10,347 nt of DNA from CAG-791 sp002392385 (GCA_946616295.1 CAMOIU010000073.1:1-10347); one strand, 5' to 3'. Counted from the first letter of the stretch, positions 1 to 7,600 are shown. Numbers and translations: made by a program. Notes: generated by a model not told the origin, from the letters alone.

Positions 1-70
1 TTGATACCACCTCCATAGGACGCGGCTCAGCACCGCATGGGGGTGGAGGTTCATTGCGTTTGGACACGGA

Positions 71-80
71 AGGGGGAAGG
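71..80 (+). promoter_or_regulatory. Ribosome binding site deciding the GTG start at 85
   Basis: AGGGGGAAGG lies 4-8 nt upstream of GTG 85. No comparable site lies before the in-frame ATG at 37. This supports the shorter 382-aa product. Confidence 0.6.
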
Positions 81-84
81 ATCA

Positions 85-1233
85 GTGGAGAAGAATCCAT
101 CCAGAGAAGTGCAGAATATTCGCTGCGCCGTGATCGGCATCGGCAATATGGGCAGCAAATACGCGGTCATGCTGGACCGCGGGGAGATCGAAGGGCTGTC
201 CCTGACAGCTGTCTGCTGCCGCAGCGACGAGCGGGCCGCTTGGGCCCGGGACAATCTCAGCGCGGACGTGCAGATCTGCCGCAGCGAGGATGCCCTCTAT
301 GAGGCGGCGGACACCTTCGACGCCGTCATCATCGTGACGCCCCACAAGCAGCATCCCGCCATGGCGATCCGCGCCTTTGCGGCCGGCAAGCATGTGATGT
401 GCGACAAGCCCGCCGGCACCACCGCCGCGGACGCCCTCTCCATGAATGAGGCGGCCGCCCGCTCCGGCAGGGTCTACGCCATGATGTGCCACCAGCGCGC
501 CTACGACAAGCACGTGAAGATCCGGGATCTTCTGCGGGAAGGCGCCATCGGCAGGATCTGCCGCGTGAGCCTGGAGAACAGCCGCTTCTTCCGTACCCGG
601 TTCTATCACGCCTCCGGCAGCTGGCGCAGCAGCTGGACCGGCGAGGGCGGCGGCGCCCTGATCAACCAGGGCTACCACCTGCTGGACTTCTGGCTCTGCC
701 TGTTCGGACTCCCCCAGTCCGTCTACGCCGACATTCCTTTCGGCAAGTACAATGACTTCTCCGTGGACGACGAGGCGACCCTGGTCCTGGATTATCCCGA
801 CAAAATGACCGGCACCTTCCTCCTCTCCACCGGTGAGGGCGTCTGGGCCGAGCGCATGGAGATCATCGGCACCGGCGGCAGGATCCTCCTGGAGGACGAC
901 CGCCTGACCCTGACCCGCTTCGACCAGGACCTCCGCGACTACGCCCGCACAGCCCAGGTCACCGCCCGCCAGGAACTGGGCGAGACGACAGAAGTCTTCG
1001 ACTTCGGCAGCTATGACCGCGCCTACCACATCATGCTGCAGAACTTCTCCGACGCCATCCGCTCGGGCGCTCCCCTGATCGCCCCCGGCGAGGACAGCGC
1101 CAGGGCCCTCTCCCTGATCAACGCCGCCTACCTCTCCGCCTGGGAAGGCAGGAAGATCACCCTGCCGGCGGATCCCGCGGAGTATCAGGCTGCATTGCAG
1201 GAGCAGGTTGCGCAGGAGAAGGCCGGTCGTTAA
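85..1233 (+). CDS. Gfo/Idh/MocA family NAD(P)-dependent oxidoreductase
   Basis: Cytosolic sugar or cyclitol dehydrogenase-type protein of 382 aa, close to the usual family length of about 330-400. The N-terminal Rossmann domain carries the dinucleotide loop GIGNMG at residues 18-23. The EKP-type motif, which holds the catalytic lysine in this family, appears as DKPAGTT at residues 107-113. The C-terminal domain has the typical stretch GEGGGALINQGYHLLD (about residues 186-201), with a histidine (198) and aspartate (201) as expected for substrate handling. I chose GTG at 85 because a purine-rich Shine-Dalgarno stretch (71-80) precedes it and the Rossmann strand begins shortly after. An in-frame ATG at 37 would add 16 residues with no family-like sequence. 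The substrate cannot be read from sequence; inositol, glucose-derived or deoxy sugars are all possible. It converges on a broken xylosidase gene. The last codons run into a degenerate copy of the repeat found downstream. Confidence 0.88.
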   Translation: MEKNPSREVQNIRCAVIGIGNMGSKYAVMLDRGEIEGLSLTAVCCRSDERAAWARDNLSADVQICRSEDALYEAADTFDAVIIVTPHKQHPAMAIRAFAAGKHVMCDKPAGTTAADALSMNEAAARSGRVYAMMCHQRAYDKHVKIRDLLREGAIGRICRVSLENSRFFRTRFYHASGSWRSSWTGEGGGALINQGYHLLDFWLCLFGLPQSVYADIPFGKYNDFSVDDEATLVLDYPDKMTGTFLLSTGEGVWAERMEIIGTGGRILLEDDRLTLTRFDQDLRDYARTAQVTARQELGETTEVFDFGSYDRAYHIMLQNFSDAIRSGAPLIAPGEDSARALSLINAAYLSAWEGRKITLPADPAEYQAALQEQVAQEKAGR

Positions 1234-1316
1234 GAGGCCGCGCCGGGGCAGGCCAGTCGTGATGGGCCGGGCAGAGACAGGCACGTCGTTAAATTGAGTG
1301 TGTTTTTTCTAATATT

Positions 1317-1371
1317 TCACGGGAGATATAACGTTTCCGACAGCGGTCGTTATATCTCCCGTGATTTTTTT
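1317..1371 (+). terminator. Intrinsic terminator of the oxidoreductase gene
   Basis: A perfect 17-bp stem (TCACGGGAGATATAACG at 1317-1333 pairs with CGTTATATCTCCCGTGA at 1348-1364) with a 14-nt loop is followed by seven T residues (1365-1371). It is a strong Rho-independent terminator on the plus strand. On the minus strand the hairpin is followed only by AAATATT, so it should be weak for the converging GH43 gene. It is also the first and best-paired unit of the tandem array described separately. Confidence 0.85.
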
Positions 1372-1516
1372 CTTATTTCACAGCCGATATAACGTTTCCC
1401 ATGCCAGTCGTTATTTCCACTGTGATATTTCTCTTATTTCACAGCCGATATAACGTTCCTGACAGCAATCGTTATTTCCGCCGTGATATTCTTCATATTT
1501 CACAGCGGCAATAACG
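1317..1516. repeat. 61-bp tandem array of alternating 17-nt inverted half-sites
   Basis: Three full units and one half unit start at 1317, 1378, 1439 and 1500, exactly 61 bp apart. Each unit is a left arm (consensus close to TCACAGCSGAWATAACG), a 14-nt loop and a right arm (close to CGTTATTTCCRCYGTGA). Half-sites therefore alternate in orientation every 30-31 bp at 1317, 1348, 1378, 1409, 1439, 1470 and 1500. Stem pairing is 17/17 in unit 1 and 14/17 in units 2 and 3. The right arm of unit 3 pairs better (15/17) with the left arm of unit 4. The unit 4 right arm is absent. A degenerate right arm lies one period upstream at 1287-1303, followed by six T. This array fills most of the 324-bp gene-free stretch at 1234-1557; I see nothing else recognisable there. 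Confidence 0.85.
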
Positions 1517-1557
1517 TTTCTGCCACCAGGCTCCAGCATGCCTCTATCTGGCCGCCC

Positions 1558-3193
1558 TCAGGCGTCCTCATCGAGATAGGTGAAGAAGTCAAAATCCGCC
1601 GTCCGCTCGTGCAGCATCCGGTCGCCGCAGGCGAGGCCGATCATGGTGCCGGTGAATTCGCCGTAGTCGGAGTATTCATCGGAGAGGCGGGACAGGTCGA
1701 AGACAGGGCCGATCTCCCGATAGGCCTCTCCTTCATAGGTCCAGCTGAAGCGGACGTCCCGGCCGTCCAGCATGACGCGCAGGAAGAGGTCGCGGCCGTC
1801 CTCCACGGGCGTCCTGGCTTCCGGGTGCTCTCTCTTCTCCCCGTTGCACAGTTCCAGGACGGACAGGGCGCTCTGGCCCAGGGTCTCGCTGTAGTACTTG
1901 CGCAGGTAGAGGAAGTTCATGTTGTCGTAGTAGAGGATCAGGCCGGCCGAGTGCTGGGGGCAGAGGGGAGTGAAGTCCATCCGGGTCTCCGCGCAGCCGT
2001 GCAGGCCGGTCAGCTTCCGGGCCAGGATGCTGGCCTTGTGGAGGGATGTCCCGGACTCCTGGCCGCGCATGCGGAGCCAGCCCGGACGGGCGGTCAGATC
2101 CGTGAAGGAAGCCGGGTCGATCCGGGGCGCGTACCAGCCTATGCGCAGTTCGGCGTCGTCAAAGTCATCCCGCGCAGGCACCGCCGGCACCGGAGCTTCC
2201 GGCAGGCTGCTCTCCGGCACTTCCTGTCTGGCAAGATTGTTCGCGGCCGGTCCCCCGCCGGCAGCCTCATCCCCTGCCGAGTTCCCGGGCGTGAACTCTT
2301 CCAGCCGCAGCCACCCATCCTCGGTCCAGTGCCCTCTCTGCAGGGCGGTCTCCCGCCCCAGGGTGCACCGGTAGCGGGTGCGCGTAGCTGGCGTGGCCGG
2401 ACTTCTGCAGATAGCTGTCCGGGTTGAAATAATGGGGCTTCAGGTGGTCCCAGTCAGCCCGCTCGTTGGCCTCCGCGGGCTGCGAGGTGAGCACCGGGCC
2501 CTGCGGGTCGGCTTCATAGGGGCCCCAGACGCTCTTGGACCGGGCCATGGTCGCGCAGTGGTAGTAGCCCGTCCCGCCCTCCGCGCACATGAGATAGTAA
2601 TAGTCCCCGTGCCGGGTCAGGTGGGGCGCCTCGATGCAGCCCCGGTCCGTGGCACCGCGCCAGATCCTCCTGGGCAGGCCGACGACCTTGCGCACCGCAG
2701 GGTCATATTCCACCACGCTGATGGGGCCGGGCTTCTCGTAGCCGTCCCGGGTCTCCCATTCCAGGGCGACGACGTACTTTCTCCCGTCGGTGTCATGCAG
2801 CATGGACGCGTCGAATCCGGAGGAGTGCAGGTAGACCGGCTCGCTCCAGGGGCCCCGGACGTCCCTGGCGGTGATCACGTAATTGTCGATGTCAAAATAG
2901 CGGGCATTCATGGAGTTCATGACGCCATAGACCACATAGAAGAGGTCCTCCGCCTCGCAGTAGGTCAGGCAGGGGGCCCAGATGCCTTTGGCAGAGGGGA
3001 GTCCCTTCAGGTCCGGATCCTCCGCGTTGGTGAGGGCGTGGGCGCAGAGCTCCCAGTGCTTCATATCGCGGGAATGGTAGATGGGGATGCCGGGGAACCA
3101 CTCAAAGGAGGACACGGCAATATAGAGATCATCGCCTTTGCGGCAGATGCAGGGATCGGGGTTGAAACCGGGAAGAATGGGGTTTCTGATCAT
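1558..3193 (-). pseudogene. Frameshifted GH43 beta-xylosidase / alpha-L-arabinofuranosidase (XynB type)
   Basis: An intact gene would encode a cytosolic glycoside hydrolase family 43 enzyme removing xylose or arabinose from xylo-oligosaccharides. It has no signal peptide. The five-bladed propeller begins MIRNPILPGFNPDPCI, with the catalytic base at D13. The pKa-modulating Asp is D128 in GFDASMLHD, and the general acid is E188 in CIEAPHL. The frame is open through GHAS (residues 266-269), then runs out of frame and stops at 2267-2269. The family sequence resumes in another frame as RCTLGRETALQ (near 2365), then TEDGWLRL, and continues to the usual C-terminal beta-sandwich (about 2166-1558). 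Between GHAS and LGRETA the family normally has about 24 residues, including a GEWYLAHL-like segment; here that segment is missing. The damage is thus a deletion of roughly 50-60 nt plus frame loss. The ATG at 3193 has a good AAAGGAG site. The longest intact product would be 308 aa, lacking part of the propeller and the sandwich, and is probably inactive. Confidence 0.85.
2361..2388. repeat. Imperfect direct repeat at the GH43 break point
   Basis: GGGTGCACCGGTAGC (2361-2375) is followed directly by GGGTGCGCGTAGC (2376-2388). The two copies differ by 2 nt in length and sit where the GH43 frame changes and conserved codons are lost. This looks like the scar of a slippage or deletion event. Confidence 0.6.
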
Positions 3194-3250
3194 GATACGC
3201 TCCTTTTTTCACAGAAGATGTCGGCACTGTATAAACAAAAAGCCGCTTCC

Positions 3251-3256
3251 AGTATA
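3251..3256 (-). promoter_or_regulatory. Possible -10 box of the GH43 gene
   Basis: TATACT on the minus strand, about 58 nt upstream of the GH43 ATG. The hexamer 16-17 bp further upstream (CGTTCT or TCGTTC) is a poor -35 match, so the call is weak and an activator may be needed. Confidence 0.35.
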
Positions 3257-3286
3257 GCACGGCCGCCGTCTGAGAACGATATCCTC

Positions 3287-3304
3287 CGCTAACAAAGATT
3301 AGCG
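3287..3304. promoter_or_regulatory. Perfect inverted repeat, candidate operator
   Basis: CGCTAACAAAGATTAGCG has 6-bp perfect arms with a 6-nt spacer, in the divergent region between the GH43 remnant and the FeoA-like gene. It lies just upstream of the -10 of the rightward promoter and near the -35 position of the leftward one, where a regulator could act on either gene. The regulator is not identifiable. Confidence 0.4.
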
Positions 3305-3327
3305 ATACCTTTGCGCCGCGGCCGCGG

Positions 3328-3333
3328 TATACT
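3328..3333 (+). promoter_or_regulatory. Possible -10 box of the FeoA-like gene
   Basis: TATACT lies 36 nt upstream of the ATG at 3370. No good -35 is present at 16-18 bp spacing (ATACCT at 3305-3310 is the 17-bp candidate), so the promoter may depend on an activator or be weak. Confidence 0.4.
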
Positions 3334-3369
3334 GGTAACAGAAGGACCGATCATAAGGAGGAAACGACC

Positions 3370-3588
3370 ATGCTGAACCTTATGAACATTGACCCCCAGC
3401 ACATCTACAGGATCACCTGGCTCGTCGGCGGCTATGAGGATCTCCTCCGCGGCCGCTTCAGGCTGGCGGAGGACCAGTGCGTGCGACTGGTGCAGAATCT
3501 CGGCAACGGCGTGATCATCTCCCTTGGCGGCCGCACCCTGGCCCTCAGCGACGAGGTGGCACGGAGCGTCAAGGTCGTCGCGGCATAA
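3370..3588 (+). CDS. Small FeoA-like domain protein
   Basis: A 72-aa cytosolic protein. Its C-terminal half (LVQNLGNGVIISLGGRTLALSDEVARSVKV, residues about 40-69) matches the pattern of the FeoA SH3-like beta-barrel: a turn at LGNG, a beta strand, then a GGRTLALS segment and a final strand with I/V-x-V. FeoA is a small accessory subunit of the FeoB ferrous iron transporter, and similar stand-alone domains occur in many Bacillota. Length fits FeoA (about 70-80 aa). The start is supported by AAGGAGG at 3355-3361, 8 nt before the ATG. No feoB is next to it, and a terminator follows directly, so it is a monocistronic orphan. The exact role is unknown. The N-terminal third is less FeoA-like, so the assignment is moderate. 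Confidence 0.6.
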   Translation: MLNLMNIDPQHIYRITWLVGGYEDLLRGRFRLAEDQCVRLVQNLGNGVIISLGGRTLALSDEVARSVKVVAA

Positions 3589-3615
3589 AAACTGCATATC
3601 CGATCTCGAAAAAAC

Positions 3616-3647
3616 ACCCGGTATCCGCAAAGATACCGGGTATTTTT
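3616..3647 (+). terminator. Intrinsic terminator after the FeoA-like gene
   Basis: ACCCGGTATC (3616-3625) pairs perfectly with GATACCGGGT (3632-3641) across a 6-nt CGCAAA loop. It is followed by ATTTTT (3642-3647). It lies 27 nt after the stop codon. Confidence 0.85.
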
Positions 3648-3650
3648 GTG

Positions 3651-3663
3651 GATACCTGGTATC
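3651..3663. repeat. Palindrome repeating the terminator stem sequence
   Basis: GATACCTGGTATC is a 6-bp perfect inverted repeat with one central base. It reuses the hexamers GATACC/GGTATC found in the terminator stem just upstream, giving four copies within 44 bp. Confidence 0.6.
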
Positions 3664-3677
3664 TTTCATGATCGTAC

Positions 3678-3707
3678 TTGCGCGCTGCCGGCAGACGGTC
3701 ATATAAT
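3678..3707 (+). promoter_or_regulatory. Promoter of the PNPOx-hxlR unit
   Basis: A consensus TATAAT (-10, 3702-3707) is preceded at 18 bp by TTGCGC (-35, 3678-3683), which keeps the TTG core. The predicted start lies near 3714, giving a leader of about 70 nt. It follows the upstream terminator and is the clearest promoter in the window. Confidence 0.65.
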
Positions 3708-3720
3708 TAAACCGGTTCAA
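3707..3720. promoter_or_regulatory. Palindrome over the predicted transcription start
   Basis: TTAAACCGGTTCAA contains a perfect AACCGGTT core (3710-3717) with TT/AA flanks and one mismatched pair. It overlaps the -10 box end and the likely +1, a position suited to repression. The HxlR protein encoded downstream is the natural candidate ligand. Confidence 0.45.
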
Positions 3721-3753
3721 AAAAGTGACCGCAAAAACTGCGGCCGCACATAC

Positions 3754-3765
3754 GAATGATCATTC
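3754..3765. promoter_or_regulatory. Perfect 12-bp palindrome in the PNPOx leader
   Basis: GAATGATCATTC lies between the promoter and the ribosome binding site. It is a second candidate operator for the HxlR regulator; its sequence is unrelated to the AACCGGTT palindrome. Confidence 0.4.
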
Positions 3766-3785
3766 CATAATAAGGAGGTTTTCCC

Positions 3786-4187
3786 ATGAGCAATGCAGCC
3801 AAGATCCACGAGTTTCTGAAGAAAGCGGGTGTCTTTTATTTTCTCACCACAGACGGTGACCAGCCCAAAGGCCGTCCTTTCGGCATGCAGCTGCTGATCG
3901 ACGACGTCGTCTATTTCGGCTGCGGCACCTTCAAGGATGTCTACAAGCAGCTGACCGCCAACCCCAAGGTGGAAGTGCTGGCGCTCTGCGGCAGCGAGTG
4001 GCTGCGCTGGGACGGCACCGTGAAGATCGTGAAGGATGACGCGATCATGGCCAGGGTCCGTGAGGAGCAGCCCGGCATCATGGGCATGTACGACAAGAAC
4101 GGCTGGGAGATGGGCATCTTCTGCCTGGAGAACGGCCATGCGGAGTTCCGCGACATGATGACCGTGAAGGAAGCTTTCGACATCTGA
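3786..4187 (+). CDS. Pyridoxamine 5'-phosphate oxidase-like flavoprotein
   Basis: A 133-aa cytosolic protein of the FMN-binding split-barrel (PNPOx-like) superfamily. It shows the N-terminal helix, then a strand with FYFLTTDGDQPKGRPFG (residues 17-33), where GDQPKGRPFG is the typical flavin-phosphate turn. Next come VVYFGCGTFKDVYKQLTANPKVEV (41-64) and the WLRWDGTVKIV strand (72-82). These short proteins resemble the NimC/NimA-type group and generally bind FMN or a related flavin; several reduce electrophiles or nitro compounds, but the substrate here is unknown. It is too short to be a true PdxH. The start has AAGGAGG at 3772-3778, 7 nt before the ATG. An HxlR regulator begins 26 bp after its stop, so the two are probably cotranscribed. 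Confidence 0.85.
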   Translation: MSNAAKIHEFLKKAGVFYFLTTDGDQPKGRPFGMQLLIDDVVYFGCGTFKDVYKQLTANPKVEVLALCGSEWLRWDGTVKIVKDDAIMARVREEQPGIMGMYDKNGWEMGIFCLENGHAEFRDMMTVKEAFDI

Positions 4188-4213
4188 CGGTCCGCCCGTC
4201 GAAAGGATCGACC

Positions 4214-4570
4214 ATGCAGACACCTGATCGCAGCGAGCAGAACACCCTGGAGGACCGCTTCGGCAAGTGCCCCTACGCCACCGCCCAGAGCCTGATCTCG
4301 GGCAAGTGGGCCGTGCTCATCCTCCTCTACCTGGAGGAGGGCCCGCTACGCTTCAACGAGCTGCTCCGGAAGATGCCCCGCATGACCCACGCCACCCTCT
4401 CCTCCCAGCTGAAAATACTGGAAGAAAAGAGCCTCGTCCGCCGCGAGCAGTACGAGGCCATCCCGCCGCGGGTGGAGTACTCCCTGACGGAGATCGGGGA
4501 GCAGTTCCATCCCGTCATCGAGGCGATGGAGACCTGGGGGACAGCCTATATCGAGCGTATGAAAGGATGA
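4214..4570 (+). CDS. HxlR family winged-helix transcriptional regulator
   Basis: A 118-aa DNA-binding protein with the full HxlR signature: CPY at residues 19-21, GKWAVLILLYL (30-40), GPLRFNELLRKMPRMTHATLSSQLKILEE (recognition helix region, 43-71), then the wing with PPRVEYSLTEIG (84-95). It has a single cysteine, C19, just before the winged helix. In the family members HypR and YodB a cysteine in this region senses disulfide or electrophile stress, so C19 may be a redox sensor here (inference). The ribosome site GAAAGGA (4201-4207) is good. The second-gene position behind a flavoprotein and palindromes at the shared promoter suggests autoregulation. It ends 72 bp from the converging DUF4132 gene, with no clear terminator between. 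Confidence 0.92.
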   Translation: MQTPDRSEQNTLEDRFGKCPYATAQSLISGKWAVLILLYLEEGPLRFNELLRKMPRMTHATLSSQLKILEEKSLVRREQYEAIPPRVEYSLTEIGEQFHPVIEAMETWGTAYIERMKG

Positions 4571-4642
4571 CATCTGCCGCCTGATCCTCGGTTATGCCGC
4601 CGCACCCTCGGCGCAGCCCGCTCCGAGGAAAGAGAACTCTAT

Positions 4643-7600
4643 CTACCGGATCTGACGCAGGATATAGGGATCCTTGATCTTTCCGTCCTCCGCCAGCAGC
4701 AGGATCTTGGAAAGGATCTCGGCTGTCTTGGGATCCTCGTCGATGAAAGGCAGGAAGATCTTCCCCCTCTGCTGGGAGTGGACCGGCAGGATGTTCACCA
4801 TGCCGCCGTCCGCTCTGTGGATCACGCCGCTCCCCAGATGGACCGTGTACCGGCCCATGGTCCCCTCGATGAAGGCGTGGGTGCCCTCGAAGGTCACGTT
4901 CTTCAGGGAGAAAAGCTCCATGTTGAAGGCCAGAATGACCTTGCGCATCTCGATCGTGGAGTGGCTGGTCTCGGGATCGACGCCGCCCGCATAGGCGACG
5001 CTTACCGCCAGGTCCGCGTCCCGCATGGTCTCAGAGTAGAGGACGTCCGGCACATCGGCGATCCTGACCGGCTTGTAGGTGCGCCGGTCGCTGAAGGAGA
5101 CATATTCCAGGGTCGGGCACTCTGTGTCCGCCGGGGAGAACCAGTCCGCCAGCGCGTAGAGTTCCGTCACGATACCGGCACCGAACCATATCTTCTGCAG
5201 ACCATTCTCATAATCCGCCACCCAGCGCCGCCCTTTCAGGGCGGCGACTGTCTTTTTAGGCTGGATCTGGTAGCCGGCGAACATCCGGGAAGCGGAGGCG
5301 TCTGTCTCCTCCTCCAGCTTCAGGTAGAACTCCCGGAAGACCTGCTTGAAGGGCTGCTTCAGGCCGGTCTCCTGCTGTCTGGTGAAGAAGAGCCGCTGAT
5401 ACTGGGGCAGCACGCCCATCTTAAACAGCGTGACGGGGTGGGCGACCTTCAGCTGCGTGTCCTCCGTGATGCCGGCAGTGCCTGACAGTTCTTCCAGCGT
5501 TCCCGCCGTCTGTCCGTCCGCGGTCACGAAGACCAGGGCATCGAGGATCCCCGCGACGACAGGTCCGCGGCGGAGCTCCTGCAGTTCCTTCAGCGCGTAG
5601 ACTTCCTCTTCTTCCATGGCCCGCTCAAACAGGGCCGTGCAGCGGGAATACTGGGCCTTGAGCTCCGCGGCATAGTCCCGGATCTCCGCGAGAGCGGCGT
5701 CTTTTTTCAGGGCTGCGGGGACAGTCTTCAGAGCCTTGTTCCCCTTGCGCAGTTCCAGGGAAGGATGGCCGGCGGGGTCCACGACGACGCGCGCTGTATA
5801 TTCCCCGAGCGTGATGCCCTGATAGAAGTCTGCATGGGAGACGGCCATCTCCGTCTCCATGGCAAGGGTCAGGCGGGTGGCGTCAGCATAGCCCGCCGTG
5901 GTGGCCATGTTCCGGAGGGCGGTCTGCACGGCCAGGGCTTCGCTCTGCCGGCGCTGGGCGCCGAACTGCCTGCTCTCCTTGAAGAACTGCTGCAGGAAAT
6001 TATAGCGGTGCAGGGTATCCTCCCTGTCCTTCAGGGGGAGCAGACCATAGCTCATGAGCAGGTCCTTGTTCCTTTTGTCCCGGATCCCCTGCTCCAGCTC
6101 CTCCCGGCTGATCTTGCCCAGGGCTGCGTCCGCGTACTTGCGGGCCCGCGTGTGTTTGCTTCCGTCGGCGATGTATTTGGCAGCCTTGTAGAGGGAGGCA
6201 AAAGTCTTCTCTCCCAGCTGCTCATAGACCTCGAAGAACCATTTCGTGTCGAAACAGCCGTCGTTCAGCTCCTCCGGCGTCAGGGGGGTGTAGCGGGCGA
6301 TCACGGCCTTCTTCCGGTCGTCAAAACGCTCGTTCATGTGGGCCATGAAGTAGTAGCAGCCGCTCTGCAGGCCGTCGATCCCCAGCACCTCCTCCACCAG
6401 AGGGAGCCACTGCGGCGCGTACATGGACACCTCGATGAGACGGTCCCGGGAGACTTTCTGCGTCTTCAGGGCCTCCTTCAGATCCTCCGCCGTCTCCTCC
6501 GGGGCCGGCCGGCTCACCTTGAGCAGGTGGCACAGGCACTCCCGGCGGCCTGTCCCGCTGGCATACCAGGAGTAGTAGGTCGTCCTGTCCAGAGGATCCT
6601 TGCCCAGGGCGCGCAGGATCCCCATCAGGCGGGGGATCCCCGTGACGCGCTGGATCTTAAAGACAGCCGGCGAGAAGACCGTCGGCGTGTCGCCGCGGCG
6701 CAGTTCGACGTCCAGGATCAGGTCCGTGAGCTTCTGCAGGACCTGCTCGCAGAGCTGATAGAATCGCGCGCCGGTGTCGACGGTGTGTCTGTCCATATCC
6801 ACGGTCAGATAGTGCTGCAGTTCAAAGAGGGTGCTCAGCCCGATCTTCTTTCTGAACAGCTCTCCCAGCTGGCCGACGGCCATGCGCAGGCCCTGCACCT
6901 CGAAGGCGCACCGGTAGACGTCCGTCTCCGGAAGGATCCCCAGCTCCCAGGCCTTGATGTAATCGAACATGGTCAGAAGACTCCCCGTCCGCGAGGTGCT
7001 GCGGTTCTCCGTGGGGTCGTGTTTTTCCGCGTCATAGATGCGGTCCGTCTCGTACAGGAGGGGAAAGACCTCCCGGAACTCCTCGTCGCTCTTATAAGCG
7101 CGCAGTCTGTCCAGGATGACGGCATACTTATTGGTCCGGAGAAAACTGCGCACGGGATGGGCCGCGCTGAGCTGGGCGTATCTGGGCGGTTTCTTCCGGA
7201 GCCAGCGGAGGTCTTCCGGCAGTTCGGCAGCATAAAGCAGGGCGGCTTCCGCCACGGGAAGCGGCAGCTCCAGCTTCTGCTGGCTGCGGATAATCCGGAG
7301 GATGGTCATGTAGACGCCGGTCTGGCTGCGGGCATTGTACTTGGGATCGGTGTAGTGATAGGCGGCGTCGGCATCCTGAAAGACCTTGTGCTCCGCCTTG
7401 AGATAGGGCCGGATCTCCTCGATGTCGTCCTCGTCCAGACCGCTCGACAGAGCCATATACAGGTTGAAGAAGACCTTGGGTTCCTTGACGATGGTCTCCC
7501 AGACCTCCTGCCAGAGCTCCGGGAAGGGATACTTGTCCTCGATGGGACCGGAGCCGTAGGCAGTCATGTAGAGGCCGCCGTTTCCCAGCAGCTGCGTATC

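Noticed and set aside
82..1284. A 400-codon minus-strand open frame opposite the oxidoreductase
   Set aside because: Shadow frame rich in G, A and V repeats; the plus-strand frame carries all Gfo/Idh/MocA motifs.
1317..1516. CRISPR array
   Set aside because: The repeated units are inverted-arm hairpins in alternating orientation, and the loops are related to each other rather than unique. There are no cas genes.
2267..2400. Programmed ribosomal frameshift in the GH43 gene
   Set aside because: No slippery heptamer with a downstream structure is evident. A frameshift would not restore the missing conserved residues between GHAS and LGRETA.
1483..3292. Long plus-strand open frames antisense to the GH43 remnant
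   Set aside because: They are composition shadows without recognisable protein motifs or ribosome sites; the GH43 reading on the minus strand has clear family motifs.
3194..3369. Riboswitch or structured leader in the divergent region
   Set aside because: Apart from the CGCTAA/TTAGCG inverted repeat, no known riboswitch core or long conserved helix pattern was recognised, and the leader after the possible promoter is short.
3289..3720. A 143-codon minus-strand open frame over the FeoA-like gene and its terminator
   Set aside because: It would read through a terminator hairpin and promoter, and lacks any ribosome site or family-like sequence.
4571..4642. Bidirectional terminator between the converging HxlR and DUF4132 genes
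   Set aside because: Only 6-bp arms (CCTCGG at 4586-4591, CCGAGG at 4623-4628) with a 31-nt gap and no T-run on either strand; not enough to call a terminator.
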